36,832 nt of DNA from a virus. This document shows positions 23,283-29,886 of this stretch, piece after piece (within the stretch, counting starts at the first letter, position 1; the number at the start of each line of letters is the position of its first letter). The stretch spans positions 1 to 36,832 of IMG/VR virus record IMGVR_UViG_3300037070_003409; one strand, written 5' to 3'. The notes under the pieces are model-generated. The model had not been told where the DNA came from and did not search any database. It worked only from the letters and a program-made list of their open reading frames with translations. A program made the position numbers and the translations under genes.

Positions 23283-23303
23283 TAGCCTCAGAACCATGGC
23301 CAT
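23267..23303. other. Strong hairpin spanning the start codon at 23296
   Basis: ATGGCCGTGGTCTGA at 23267-23281 pairs with TCAGAACCATGGCCAT at 23288-23303, with a single bulged base and one G-T pair around a TTAGCC loop. The right arm contains the ATG of the 71-residue gene. No long T run follows, so it is not a clear terminator. If transcribed from upstream it would bury the start codon; if transcription starts near 23289, only the right arm would be made. A regulated junction between virion and sugar genes is inference. Confidence 0.6.
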
Positions 23304-23511
23304 TTATGTTGTGACTTTGTTATGTATTTTTAATGTAGCTATTTTTGCTGCCTCAGCCTTTCTTTACTATAAATCCAAACAAAAAAAGATCGAACGCATA
23401 CCTGACAAAGACGCTTTGGAAGTCTTAGCCGATCTGCAACGTGGCGGTGCCATTTTGCGCATTCATCATGTGCCCGGAGACAGCGTCTACATCAGGAGTC
23501 CGCGTCAATGA
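23296..23511 (+). CDS. Small membrane protein, 71 aa
   Basis: The protein starts MAIYVVTLLCIFNVAIFAAS with one N-terminal transmembrane segment (residues 3-25), followed by a basic stretch (YKSKQKKIERIPDK) and a short cytoplasmic-like tail. No ribosome site is visible before its ATG, which lies inside a hairpin, so leaderless or coupled translation is possible. It shares ATGA with the dehydratase start. A membrane anchor or sugar-operon regulator is a guess. Confidence 0.55.
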   Translation: MAIYVVTLLCIFNVAIFAASAFLYYKSKQKKIERIPDKDALEVLADLQRGGAILRIHHVPGDSVYIRSPRQ

Positions 23512-24368
23512 CAGCGCTTATCGCGGGCGGCACGGGAACTCTCGGAACGACGCTGATGAAAAGGCTTGTGCAGCGCGGGACTCCCGTGATTTGCTTTTCT
23601 CGCGATGAGCAAAAACAGCAAGCCCTAAAAAAGGAGTTCCCAAGTGTTCGATTTATTATTGGGGACATTCGTGATCGGCGCGCTCTTGATCGGATCATTG
23701 ACCGTGTTGACGTTGTATTTCACGTCGCCGCCCTAAAGCACGTTGACGCCCTCGAGGAGAACGAGGATGAGGCTATTCAGACGAATTATTACGGCACTCG
23801 TAACCTTGCTTACTGGGCTATCGAGCGTGGCGTACCTCAAGTCGTCTTTTCGTCAACTGACAAAGCGGTCAACCCGTTCAATATGTATGGGATGTCAAAA
23901 GCGCTCGCTGAAAACCTGCTATTTCGTCTTAACCGGGAACAAAAAGTTACAAACTTTTCTGTGTTTCGATGGGGCAATGTGCTGGGCTCTCGGGGGTCGG
24001 CAATTCATACGTTTGTCAAGACGCTGATGGAAGATGGTTCGATTGGGATCACGGACCCCGCAATGACGCGCTTTTGGATTTTGATCGAAGATGCCGTAGA
24101 TTTCATGCTCTCAAGTTACCGCACACCGAAAAACGCTCCCAAAATCCCAGAAATGAAGGCAGCGCTCACAACTGAAGTTGCCGCAGCTGTAGCCAAAGCT
24201 CTTAACGTTGAGGCCTACGAGACACGCATCATCGGTACGCGTCCTGGTGAAAAAATTCATGAATGTATCTTTTCAAGCCACGACTTCTGCATCCGAAGCG
24301 ACACCGCGGAACGGTTCACCGACGAGGAGCTCCTCGACACCGTAAAAAGGGCTCTCAATGTTAAGTAA
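23508..24368 (+). CDS. pseB-like: UDP-GlcNAc 4,6-dehydratase (PseB/LegB/FlaA1-like)
   Basis: This is a short-chain dehydratase of the family that makes the UDP-4-keto-6-deoxy sugar beginning the pseudaminic and legionaminic acid routes. Evidence: GGTGTLG at 7-13 for NAD(P), AALKHVD at 75-80, the STDKAVNPFNMYGMSK catalytic block (Asp118, Lys119, Tyr127, Lys131), RWGNVLGSRGS at 154-163 and GTRPGEKIHE at 243-252. These are typical of the PseB/FlaA1 branch rather than plain epimerases. At 286 residues it is shorter than the usual 320-340. It overlaps the small membrane gene by four bases and the next gene by eleven. The exact stereochemistry of the product cannot be read from sequence. Confidence 0.88.
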   Translation: MTALIAGGTGTLGTTLMKRLVQRGTPVICFSRDEQKQQALKKEFPSVRFIIGDIRDRRALDRIIDRVDVVFHVAALKHVDALEENEDEAIQTNYYGTRNLAYWAIERGVPQVVFSSTDKAVNPFNMYGMSKALAENLLFRLNREQKVTNFSVFRWGNVLGSRGSAIHTFVKTLMEDGSIGITDPAMTRFWILIEDAVDFMLSSYRTPKNAPKIPEMKAALTTEVAAAVAKALNVEAYETRIIGTRPGEKIHECIFSSHDFCIRSDTAERFTDEELLDTVKRALNVK

Positions 24369-25008
24369 AATCTACCTTGTCGGTGCTAACGGCAACATGG
24401 GAAGGCGCTACCAAGCAATCCTGAAGTGGATACGCGTTCCCTACAAAACCTGCGACATCGACCACGATGAGGGCCTCGACGGTTGCGACGGCGTTATCAT
24501 AGCGACTCCCACGTACACGCACGAGGCTCTTGCCGAGCGCTTCATGCACACGTACCCGACGCTGTGTGAGAAGCCTATTTGGACACAGCGATACAATTTC
24601 TACACGCGCTTTACTCGCGACGACGAAGGCATGTGGATGGCAAAGGATTTTCGAGACTACAGTAAGCTCAGGATGGTAAATCAGTACCGCCGAGTGCTCG
24701 ATGTAGCGAAAGACACGCGCGCCACCAACACCTTCTATAATTTCTACAAACATGGAAGTGATGGTCTTATTTTCGACTGCATCGGCATTTATGGAAACAT
24801 GAAATCTTTTGACACAAGCGCTCTGGAGCTCAGAGAAGATAGTCCTGTGTGGTCATGCTGTATCGATGGGAAAATTTTAGACATCGCCGACATGGACCAA
24901 GCCTATGTTACAGAGATTTTTGAATGGGTGAAAAATCCAACTGGTAATTTGCATTATATGTGCGAAGCGCATCACCGTGCTTTTCAACTACAAGAGCAGT
25001 TTCAATGA
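24358..25008 (+). CDS. Short Gfo/Idh/MocA-type oxidoreductase-like protein
   Basis: The N-terminal Rossmann part is clear: IYLVGANGNMGRRY at 5-18, then DGVIIATPTYTHEALAERF and PTLCEKPIW with the EKP catalytic-type lysine. The family usually has 320-350 residues with a large C-terminal domain. Here it ends at 216, with a shortened second half (DGLIFDCIGIYGNMKSF, then DMDQAYVTEIFEWVK). It sits in a sugar operon where such NAD(P)-dependent enzymes often reduce or oxidise ketosugars. It may be a reduced but working form or a non-catalytic partner. The eleven-base overlap with the dehydratase suggests coupled expression. Confidence 0.75.
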   Translation: MLSKIYLVGANGNMGRRYQAILKWIRVPYKTCDIDHDEGLDGCDGVIIATPTYTHEALAERFMHTYPTLCEKPIWTQRYNFYTRFTRDDEGMWMAKDFRDYSKLRMVNQYRRVLDVAKDTRATNTFYNFYKHGSDGLIFDCIGIYGNMKSFDTSALELREDSPVWSCCIDGKILDIADMDQAYVTEIFEWVKNPTGNLHYMCEAHHRAFQLQEQFQ

Positions 25009-25706
25009 CCGAAGTTTTACTCGCAATCCAAGCGCGCTCCACAAGCTCTAGGCTCCCCAATAAGGGCTTTGCGATGATTGGCGCTTCCACGATGACGGAA
25101 AAAGTCATCACCGCGGCCCTTAACTCGGCCAAACACTGCGGCGACCGCCGGGACTACAAAGCAGACGTGGCGGTTGCGCTTCTCATCCCCAAAGGCGACC
25201 CCCTCAAGATGTACGAGAACGTCGTGGACATTGTGGAGGGTGACGAGCATGACGTGCTTTCTCGCTATCACGCAGCATTCGCGAAGCACAACCCGAAGTA
25301 CATCGTGAGGCTCACCGGCGACTGCCCGGACATCAAACCTGCGATGATCACAAAAATCATCGATACGGCGCGTTCAAAACAGGCCGACTACGTGTCAAAC
25401 TGTGGTGAAGAATGGCGTACCTCGGCAGATGGGCATGACGTGGAAATCATGTCAGCTCGGATGTTCCTCTGGAACTATGAAAACGCCGAGACCCCAGAAG
25501 AGAGAGAACACGTCACCATTGCCATCAAACGCCGGGCTCCAAAGTGGGCCGTACGCGGCGCATGCCTCTACCAAGTTGACAACTCCGACCAGAAGTGGAG
25601 CGTAGACGAGCCTCAGGACTTGGCGATACAACGCGAACGTGACGCCAGGATGGTTCAGAAGACGAAAATTGCAAAGATGACTCATAACTTTGTGGTGTGG
25701 TTTTGA
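25005..25706 (+). CDS. SpsF/NeuA-type cytidylyltransferase
   Basis: This COG1861-type nucleotidyltransferase would activate an acidic sugar by CMP transfer. Motifs are IQARSTSSRLPNKGF at 8-22, the EGDEHDVLSRYHAAFAKH block, RLTGDCPDIKP and the late WSVDEPQDL. The start at 25005 shares ATGA with the previous stop; an upstream start at 24960 would only extend backwards over the previous gene. It is 233 residues, close to the usual 230-250. It fits a pathway in which NeuB makes the acid and this enzyme makes the CMP-sugar donor for a Maf-like transferase. SpsF proteins have also been named spore-coat or glycosyltransferase in annotation, so the donor type is inferred. Confidence 0.85.
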   Translation: MTEVLLAIQARSTSSRLPNKGFAMIGASTMTEKVITAALNSAKHCGDRRDYKADVAVALLIPKGDPLKMYENVVDIVEGDEHDVLSRYHAAFAKHNPKYIVRLTGDCPDIKPAMITKIIDTARSKQADYVSNCGEEWRTSADGHDVEIMSARMFLWNYENAETPEEREHVTIAIKRRAPKWAVRGACLYQVDNSDQKWSVDEPQDLAIQRERDARMVQKTKIAKMTHNFVVWF

Positions 25707-26272
25707 CAGAAAAAAGATGCAGAAAATGTTTAGCAACTAAGCCATTTTCGGCATTTCATCGTGATAAGTACAAAAAAGACGGTAAAAATAACCGTTGTAT
25801 CACTTGCGTTTATACTAAGGTGAAAGACCCTAAGCCTCCTGGTCGCAAGAAGAGTCCTGAAAAAAAATGTCCGCGCTGCCTGGTGATTAAAACTCGCAAT
25901 GATTTTTATGATAACAAGGCTGGTATATCCTGGCTGTGCAAACTGTGCGTAAAAGACTACCGGCAAGATGGGAATGGACACGAAAGTGTTCTAAGGGCCG
26001 CAAAAAAATTCCGCGATAGCCCAGCTGGTAGAGAATATCGGCGATCATACATGCGGAAATTTGGAGCCAAATACCGCGAAAAATATAAGGCCGAAGGAAA
26101 AATTAAAGCCCGTTCTTTGGCTCGGTACCATGTAAAAAAACTCCCATGTAAGGTGTGCGGAGATAAGAAAACGCAAGCTCACCATCATGACTACTCCAAA
26201 CCGTTAGACGTGACATGGCTTTGTTCAAAACATCACAGCGAGACGCATCATGGATTCGCCCCTCTGGACTAG
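25697..26272 (+). CDS. HNH-type zinc-finger protein, 191 aa
   Basis: The protein has three cysteine modules: RCRKCLATKPFSAFHRD at 7-23, KCPRCLVIKTRNDFYDN, and a C-terminal CKVCGDKKTQAHHHDY followed by WLCSKHHSETHH. The last resembles the His/Cys core of HNH-type endonucleases commonly seen as small phage zinc proteins. The start is GTG 25697 (TTG 25703 is the alternative), overlapping the cytidylyltransferase end by ten bases and the next gene by 23. The sequence is more AT-rich and Lys-rich than its neighbours. This suggests an inserted homing-type gene, or one involved in DNA packaging or recombination. Confidence 0.7.
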   Translation: MVLTEKRCRKCLATKPFSAFHRDKYKKDGKNNRCITCVYTKVKDPKPPGRKKSPEKKCPRCLVIKTRNDFYDNKAGISWLCKLCVKDYRQDGNGHESVLRAAKKFRDSPAGREYRRSYMRKFGAKYREKYKAEGKIKARSLARYHVKKLPCKVCGDKKTQAHHHDYSKPLDVTWLCSKHHSETHHGFAPLD

Positions 26273-27455
26273 GTACCAAAATGTTATAAGTCAAGGTTGC
26301 CTTACGAACAGTAAGCACCCGCGTAGCCATGTTTATGGTGTGTATCCACAGGTCATAAAGAGAGCAATCGGCACCGTTCTTTATGATGAACACGACAATT
26401 CATACATAGATTTTTGTGGCGGTCTCGGAACTAATTTGCTCGGGTATGGAAATAGTGCGATCGCTAAGCGCGTCGGCGAATTCCTCCACCTTGGGCTCTG
26501 TCCAAGTTTCGGAACTGAGGCCGAGGTAATCGCAGCCGAGAAATTGGCAGCGTTATTTCCGTTCACTGAAAAATTCAAATTCCTGAAGTCAGGTTCGGAG
26601 GCATGCAGTGCTGCCATTAAGATTGCAAGGGCTCACACTGGTAGATCTCTTGTTATTTCAGAGTCTTACCACGGTTGGCATGACCCTTTTGTTAACCTCA
26701 CAGAGCCGGCTATTGGTGTCGATCGGACGGTTAATACTAGGTCTCTTGCTAATTACGATGGGGATTTTTCTGACGTTGCGGCTGTCATCATTGAACCAAT
26801 CGTAACTGACACAGGTCAAGAACGCCTGGAGTGGCTCCGTGCGCTAAGAGAGAAATGTACGAAAGCTGGAGCAATGCTTATCCATGATGAGATTGTGACA
26901 GGCTTCCGCGTGCCTAAATTCTCTATGTCTAATTACTACGGTATTGAGCCTGATCTTATAGTGCTCGGCAAAGCTATGGCCGGAGGTTTCCCTCTTGCGT
27001 GCGTGGGTGGTAAGGCCAACGTTATGGACGGTAAGTTTTTCGTCTCCTCCACCTACGCCGGCGAAATCCTAAGCCTCATCGCCTGCTCTGAAGTCATCAA
27101 CCAACTCACACGCGGCACCTACAAGCTAGAAGAGTTGTGGAAGCAAGGCGGGGCATTCCGCGATGAAGTCAACGGCCTGTGCGACGGCCTCATCACGTTT
27201 AACGGGTACAATACGCGCGGCACAATCACAGGACGTGATGACCTCACCAAAGCACTCTTCTTCCAAGAATGTTGCAAAGCCCGCGTGATTTTCGGCCCGT
27301 CGTGGTTCTATAATTTCCAACACGAGCAGCACAAGGATGCGGTGCTGGCAACGGTGCGGCATGTGATAGGGAAAATCAAATTGGGTGCGGTGAAGCTTGA
27401 GGGTGAGATGCCTCGGGTCGCGTTCGCACAACAACAGAGAGAGGCAAAAGCATGA
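26250..27455 (+). CDS. HemL-like class-III aminotransferase
   Basis: Similar to glutamate-1-semialdehyde aminomutase, a PLP enzyme of the class-III fold. Motifs: SGSEACSAAIKIAR at 114-127, YHGWHD at 140-145, IHDEIVTGFR at 211-220 (Asp213) and VLGKAMAGGFPL with the PLP lysine at Lys241. It is 401 residues against about 430 for HemL, and lies in a sugar operon, so tetrapyrrole synthesis is unlikely. HemL-like enzymes are known beside SpsF, NeuB and Gfo/Idh genes in bacterial surface-sugar clusters, where they presumably aminate a ketosugar. It overlaps the HNH gene by 23 bases. PseC/LegC-type aminotransferases are a different fold, so the pathway is non-canonical. Confidence 0.85.
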   Translation: MDSPLWTRYQNVISQGCLTNSKHPRSHVYGVYPQVIKRAIGTVLYDEHDNSYIDFCGGLGTNLLGYGNSAIAKRVGEFLHLGLCPSFGTEAEVIAAEKLAALFPFTEKFKFLKSGSEACSAAIKIARAHTGRSLVISESYHGWHDPFVNLTEPAIGVDRTVNTRSLANYDGDFSDVAAVIIEPIVTDTGQERLEWLRALREKCTKAGAMLIHDEIVTGFRVPKFSMSNYYGIEPDLIVLGKAMAGGFPLACVGGKANVMDGKFFVSSTYAGEILSLIACSEVINQLTRGTYKLEELWKQGGAFRDEVNGLCDGLITFNGYNTRGTITGRDDLTKALFFQECCKARVIFGPSWFYNFQHEQHKDAVLATVRHVIGKIKLGAVKLEGEMPRVAFAQQQREAKA

Positions 27456-27649
27456 GCGACGACATTTCAAAGTTAGACGAGCTAAAGACCGACAGCATGA
27501 GGCTCATGGAGCTTCAGCAACAGGTGCTCAACAAATGTAAAGAGATTACGGGATTTGACAATAAGCCAGTGACTCCCATCCAAGTCATCGAAATCGTCCG
27601 TCACGCTTTTGGAATAGAGCCTAAGTGCAATGAAACTCCGAAGGCTTGA
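27452..27649 (+). CDS. Small helical protein, 65 aa
   Basis: The start shares ATGA with the aminotransferase stop. The 65-residue protein is helical (LDELKTDSMRLMELQQQVLN and IQVIEIVRHAFG), with no cysteine pair or domain I recognise. It ends 20 bases into the GNAT gene, so it sits inside the sugar operon between two enzymes. A carrier, adaptor or subunit role is possible. Confidence 0.55.
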   Translation: MSDDISKLDELKTDSMRLMELQQQVLNKCKEITGFDNKPVTPIQVIEIVRHAFGIEPKCNETPKA

Positions 27650-28160
27650 GCCTAGAGATTTAGAAGATACGTTTGCTTGGCGCAATGATCCCGAGGTGTG
27701 GATTTGGTGCCGGCAATATGCGCCGCTTCACCGTGAGAAGCATGTGGAATGGTACGATTGGCAGGCAAAAGACCCTGCGGTATCGATGTTTGCGATTACG
27801 GTAGCATACGATGAGCCGAGACTGGTAGGCGTCTGCGGCCTCACGTCAATCGACCACGTCAATGCCAGGGCCGAGTTCTCCTGCTATATAGCTCCAGAGC
27901 ATCGCGGAAACCGTTACGCCGAACGGGCCCTGCAGGGGCTATTTAGTCACGGTTTCGACTACCTTAACCTAAACTCCATTTGGGGCGAGACCTTTGAGGG
28001 AAACCCAGCTAGCGGCCTGTTTTTAAAGCTCGGCATGACCCATGATGGGATTAGGCGAAATGGGTACTACCGCGGCGGTATGTATATCGACGCCCACCTT
28101 TACTCTCTACTCAAAAGCGAGTACTTGGAGTTACCATGGAAATCGCACTTCTTGTTCTAA
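27630..28160 (+). CDS. GNAT acetyltransferase (PseH/RimJ-like)
   Basis: A 176-residue GNAT-fold protein that would transfer an acyl group from acyl-CoA to an amine. Features: LRRLEPRDLEDTFAWRNDPE at the start, VGVCGLTSIDHVNARAEFSC, the APEHRGNRYAERAL acetyl-CoA loop (about 90-103) and SIWGETFEGNPASGLFLKLG. It overlaps the preceding gene by 20 bases and the next by 25. In pseudaminic acid synthesis PseH acetylates the 4-amino group of the sugar; this similarity plus the operon makes that a reasonable role here. RimJ/RimL-type protein acetylation is the alternative. Confidence 0.82.
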   Translation: MKLRRLEPRDLEDTFAWRNDPEVWIWCRQYAPLHREKHVEWYDWQAKDPAVSMFAITVAYDEPRLVGVCGLTSIDHVNARAEFSCYIAPEHRGNRYAERALQGLFSHGFDYLNLNSIWGETFEGNPASGLFLKLGMTHDGIRRNGYYRGGMYIDAHLYSLLKSEYLELPWKSHFLF

Positions 28161-28345
28161 ACCTCATAGCGTCTTTGGCATCTTTTGCTGCGAGCTTTTA
28201 TGTTGGCTCAAAGCTTATTAGCTTCTCTCCTAGCGGCCCTGTCCTTGGCGCTCCGCGTATCGTGTTCCCAGACAAGAGACGCAAGCCTAAAGTTCCTAAA
28301 GAGCCTGACACCGATGGTTTACAGGCGCGTCCGCCGTTGATATAA
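28136..28345 (+). CDS. Small membrane protein, 69 aa
   Basis: It begins MEIALLVLNLIASLASFAAS with a single hydrophobic helix (residues 3-28), then a polar, Pro/Lys-rich tail (FPDKRRKPKVPKEPDTDG). It overlaps the GNAT end by 25 bases, and the lysis promoter starts within its last codons. It could belong to either the sugar operon or lysis. A small signal-anchor is all that can be said. Confidence 0.55.
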   Translation: MEIALLVLNLIASLASFAASFYVGSKLISFSPSGPVLGAPRIVFPDKRRKPKVPKEPDTDGLQARPPLI

Positions 28346-28346
28346 T
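28318..28346 (+). promoter_or_regulatory. Strong sigma70-like promoter before the lysis block
   Basis: TTTACA at 28318-28323 and TATAAT at 28341-28346 are separated by 17 bases, close to the ideal sigma70 arrangement (five of six and six of six). Transcription would start near 28353, just before the hairpin at 28381-28412 and then the lysis genes. It overlaps the end of the 28136 gene. The best promoter-like sequence I find in the window. Confidence 0.75.
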
Positions 28347-28380
28347 TAGAGCAGATCATTTTCTACACTCCTTATAGGGG

Positions 28381-28412
28381 GCCTCCGCGTTTAACTTCTC
28401 GGGGGCTTTCGT
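28381..28412 (+). terminator. Terminator-like hairpin in the lysis leader
   Basis: GCCTCCG at 28381-28387 pairs with CGGGGGC at 28400-28406 (one G-T pair), followed by TTTCGTCT. It lies between the TATAAT promoter at 28341 and the first lysis-block gene at 28415. As drawn it would end transcripts from that promoter as well as reading from the sugar operon. It may be a regulated terminator or only an end-of-operon hairpin. Confidence 0.6.
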
Positions 28413-28414
28413 CT

Positions 28415-28642
28415 ATGCATGAACTTCTTTTGGAGCTCAAGTCGCCTATCGCTTTCGCGATCATCGCACTTGTGTCCCTTCTTCTGAAGAGATTCCTCAA
28501 GGGCGAAATCGAAACGCACGTGGCTCCTCTCGCCAAAGAAACGAGAGAGAACACGACGCAGATAGCCGTCATGCAGCGCGAAATGCAGGCCCTGTGGCGG
28601 TACCATGATGAGCGCAACAAACCGTGCGACGAGGAGGAATGA
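28415..28642 (+). CDS. Small membrane protein of the lysis block (holin or spanin candidate), 75 aa
   Basis: One transmembrane segment (ELKSPIAFAIIALVSLLLKRF, roughly residues 7-27) is followed by a charged helical tail (IETHVAPLAKETRENTTQIA, then ALWRYHDERN) that could form a coiled coil. A single N-terminal membrane segment with an extended charged tail is found in class-III-like holins and also in inner-membrane spanins. The endolysin lies two genes downstream, which supports a lysis role. It ends with TGATG shared by the next start. Confidence 0.55.
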   Translation: MHELLLELKSPIAFAIIALVSLLLKRFLKGEIETHVAPLAKETRENTTQIAVMQREMQALWRYHDERNKPCDEEE

Positions 28643-28815
28643 TGTCAACGCTTGTTCAGCAGCTTCTATTCAACATCGGTATGTCTCTTGTGAAGAAATG
28701 GCTCTCGCCAGAGAAAAGCTCGGAATTTATTTACGTGACGTTGAAGGCATGGGCTGACAGCGATGGAGATATGAACGACTGGGACAGTAAAGTCGCCGAG
28801 CTTCTTAAGCCATGA
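28642..28815 (+). CDS. Small protein between holin candidate and lysin, 57 aa
   Basis: The ATG at 28642 follows AGGAGG at 28632-28637 and shares TGATG with the previous stop. The sequence has a hydrophobic amphipathic start (VQQLLFNIGMSLVKKWL) and an acidic, Trp-containing C-terminus (WADSDGDMNDWDSK). It overlaps the lysin start by four bases. A short amphipathic peptide in a lysis block could be an antiholin, a second holin-like factor or a pinholin partner; the sequence does not decide. Confidence 0.5.
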   Translation: MSTLVQQLLFNIGMSLVKKWLSPEKSSEFIYVTLKAWADSDGDMNDWDSKVAELLKP

Positions 28816-29324
28816 TCGAACAGCCCAACCGAAGTCTAAATTTACTCTACCCCCCATTTGCGGAAAAAGTGCAGCAGGGACTACTCCTGGCCGAAAAAGT
28901 CGGTCTCCATGCCGCTGTCTTCGAGGGGTGGCGGTCTATCCAGCGTCAGGGGGCTCTTTTCGCCCAAGGTCGTACCACCCCGGGAAAAATCATCACCTAT
29001 GCAAGACCTTGGCAGTCCCTCCATCAATACGGAGTGGCAGTGGACATCGTCTTTGATGGCGATGAGAAGCCCGGTGTTCAATGGAGTTGGGAGGGGGACT
29101 ACGCCGACGGGAAAAAGGACGACTACGCCCAGCTTGCAGTCATCATGAAAAGTCTCGGCTTCGAGTGGCTTGGCGATAAGAATATCGAACGAGCACACTT
29201 CCAACTTTCCTACGGGATGTCCGTGATGCAGATGGCCAGAATCAGCGAGGACCGCGGCCTTTTGGGTCTGTGGTCTGCTTTTGATTCAATTCTTGCGCAA
29301 CCCAAGAAAACTGCGACCGCATAA
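28812..29324 (+). CDS. Endolysin, M15 (VanY/L-Ala-D-Glu type) peptidase
   Basis: The 170-residue protein has the M15 metallopeptidase core: FEGWRSIQRQ at 37-46, SLHQYGVAVDIVF at 69-81 with zinc ligands His71 and Asp78, and ERAHFQL at 126-132 with His129. Such enzymes cut the peptide stems of peptidoglycan (L-alanyl-D-glutamate or D,D type) and are common phage endolysins. No signal peptide is present, so release through a holin-formed opening is expected. It ends opposite a convergent gene, overlapping it by 83 bases. High confidence for family, moderate for exact bond. Confidence 0.9.
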   Translation: MIEQPNRSLNLLYPPFAEKVQQGLLLAEKVGLHAAVFEGWRSIQRQGALFAQGRTTPGKIITYARPWQSLHQYGVAVDIVFDGDEKPGVQWSWEGDYADGKKDDYAQLAVIMKSLGFEWLGDKNIERAHFQLSYGMSVMQMARISEDRGLLGLWSAFDSILAQPKKTATA

Positions 29325-29469
29325 GCACAAGATCTTTTTGGATGAGCTCCAAGACGTCATTGAGTTGCTGCACGAGCGCAGACAAGGCGTTGCGCTCCAT
29401 GAGCAAGATAGCGTTTTGCTTCTTTAGAGCCGCTATCTGTTGAGTCGTGTCTCGTCGCTTTGCTGCCAC
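29242..29469 (-). CDS. Small coiled-coil protein, 75 aa
   Basis: It reads leftward from a GTG start preceded by GGAGAAGGGGC. The sequence is a basic start (MAAKRRDTTQQIAALKKQN) followed by a long heptad-repeat region (AILLMERNALSALVQQLN, then VLELIQKDLVLMRSQF) and a polar tail. Its 3' end lies opposite the lysin 3' end with an 83-base overlap. Coiled-coil small proteins of this kind in recombination/early blocks are often regulators or replisome adaptors. Function unknown. Confidence 0.55.
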   Translation of the reverse strand: MAAKRRDTTQQIAALKKQNAILLMERNALSALVQQLNDVLELIQKDLVLMRSQFSWVAQELNQKQTTDPKGRGPR

Positions 29470-29508
29470 GCCCCTTCTCCAATAAACACGTTAGCCCACA
29501 GTTTCTTT

Positions 29509-29886
29509 TCAAGGTCCGAATGGAATGGAGTCGTCCTCAATAGGCGCCCGAGCAAATGTCTCAGCCTTGTTTGCAGCATCGCGAGGGCTTTTAGGAAGTT
29601 TGGCGACTGAGTAGGCGATGATATCCGTGGAGTAGACTTTTTGCCCATTTTTCTCGTACTCCCCGTAACTAATCTTGCCGCGCAAAATGATGCGGTCGCC
29701 TTTTTTGATATCTTTGACACCCTGGACACCATAGCCGAATACTTTGACGCGGTGCCATTCTGTCTTTTTTTTATCGTCCTTGCCCTCCGAGGTGGCAATT
29801 GATAAGGTAGCTATGTTCAACCCGCCTTGAGTCGTGGTCACCTCGCAATCCTTACCACTGTGGCCTTCCAGCAGGACCTGATTCAT
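29509..29886 (-). CDS. ssb: Single-stranded DNA-binding protein (SSB)
   Basis: The 125-residue protein has the OB-fold SSB pattern: MNQVLLEGHSGKDCEV, then LSIATSEGKDDKKKTEWHRV, the KGDRIILRGKISYGEY strand pair and DIIAYSVAKLP. It ends in an acidic tail with the DDSIPFGP tip, close to the DDDIPF protein-interaction tip of bacterial SSBs. It protects single strands in replication and recombination and recruits partners by the tip. It is preceded by AGGAGA and overlaps the stop of the 49-residue gene by four bases. It sits in the leftward recombination cluster next to an annealing-type protein. Confidence 0.9.
   Translation of the reverse strand: MNQVLLEGHSGKDCEVTTTQGGLNIATLSIATSEGKDDKKKTEWHRVKVFGYGVQGVKDIKKGDRIILRGKISYGEYEKNGQKVYSTDIIAYSVAKLPKSPRDAANKAETFARAPIEDDSIPFGP

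Noticed and set aside
26250-27455. True glutamate-1-semialdehyde aminomutase (heme/tetrapyrrole synthesis)
   Set aside because: The family motifs fit HemL-like enzymes, but the gene sits between sugar-pathway genes and is shorter than HemL, so a sugar aminotransferase is the better reading.
29433-29798. Minus-strand ORF of 121 aa over the SSB gene
   Set aside because: It is in another frame of the SSB gene, whose OB-fold pattern and acidic tip are clear. The alternative is basic shadow sequence.
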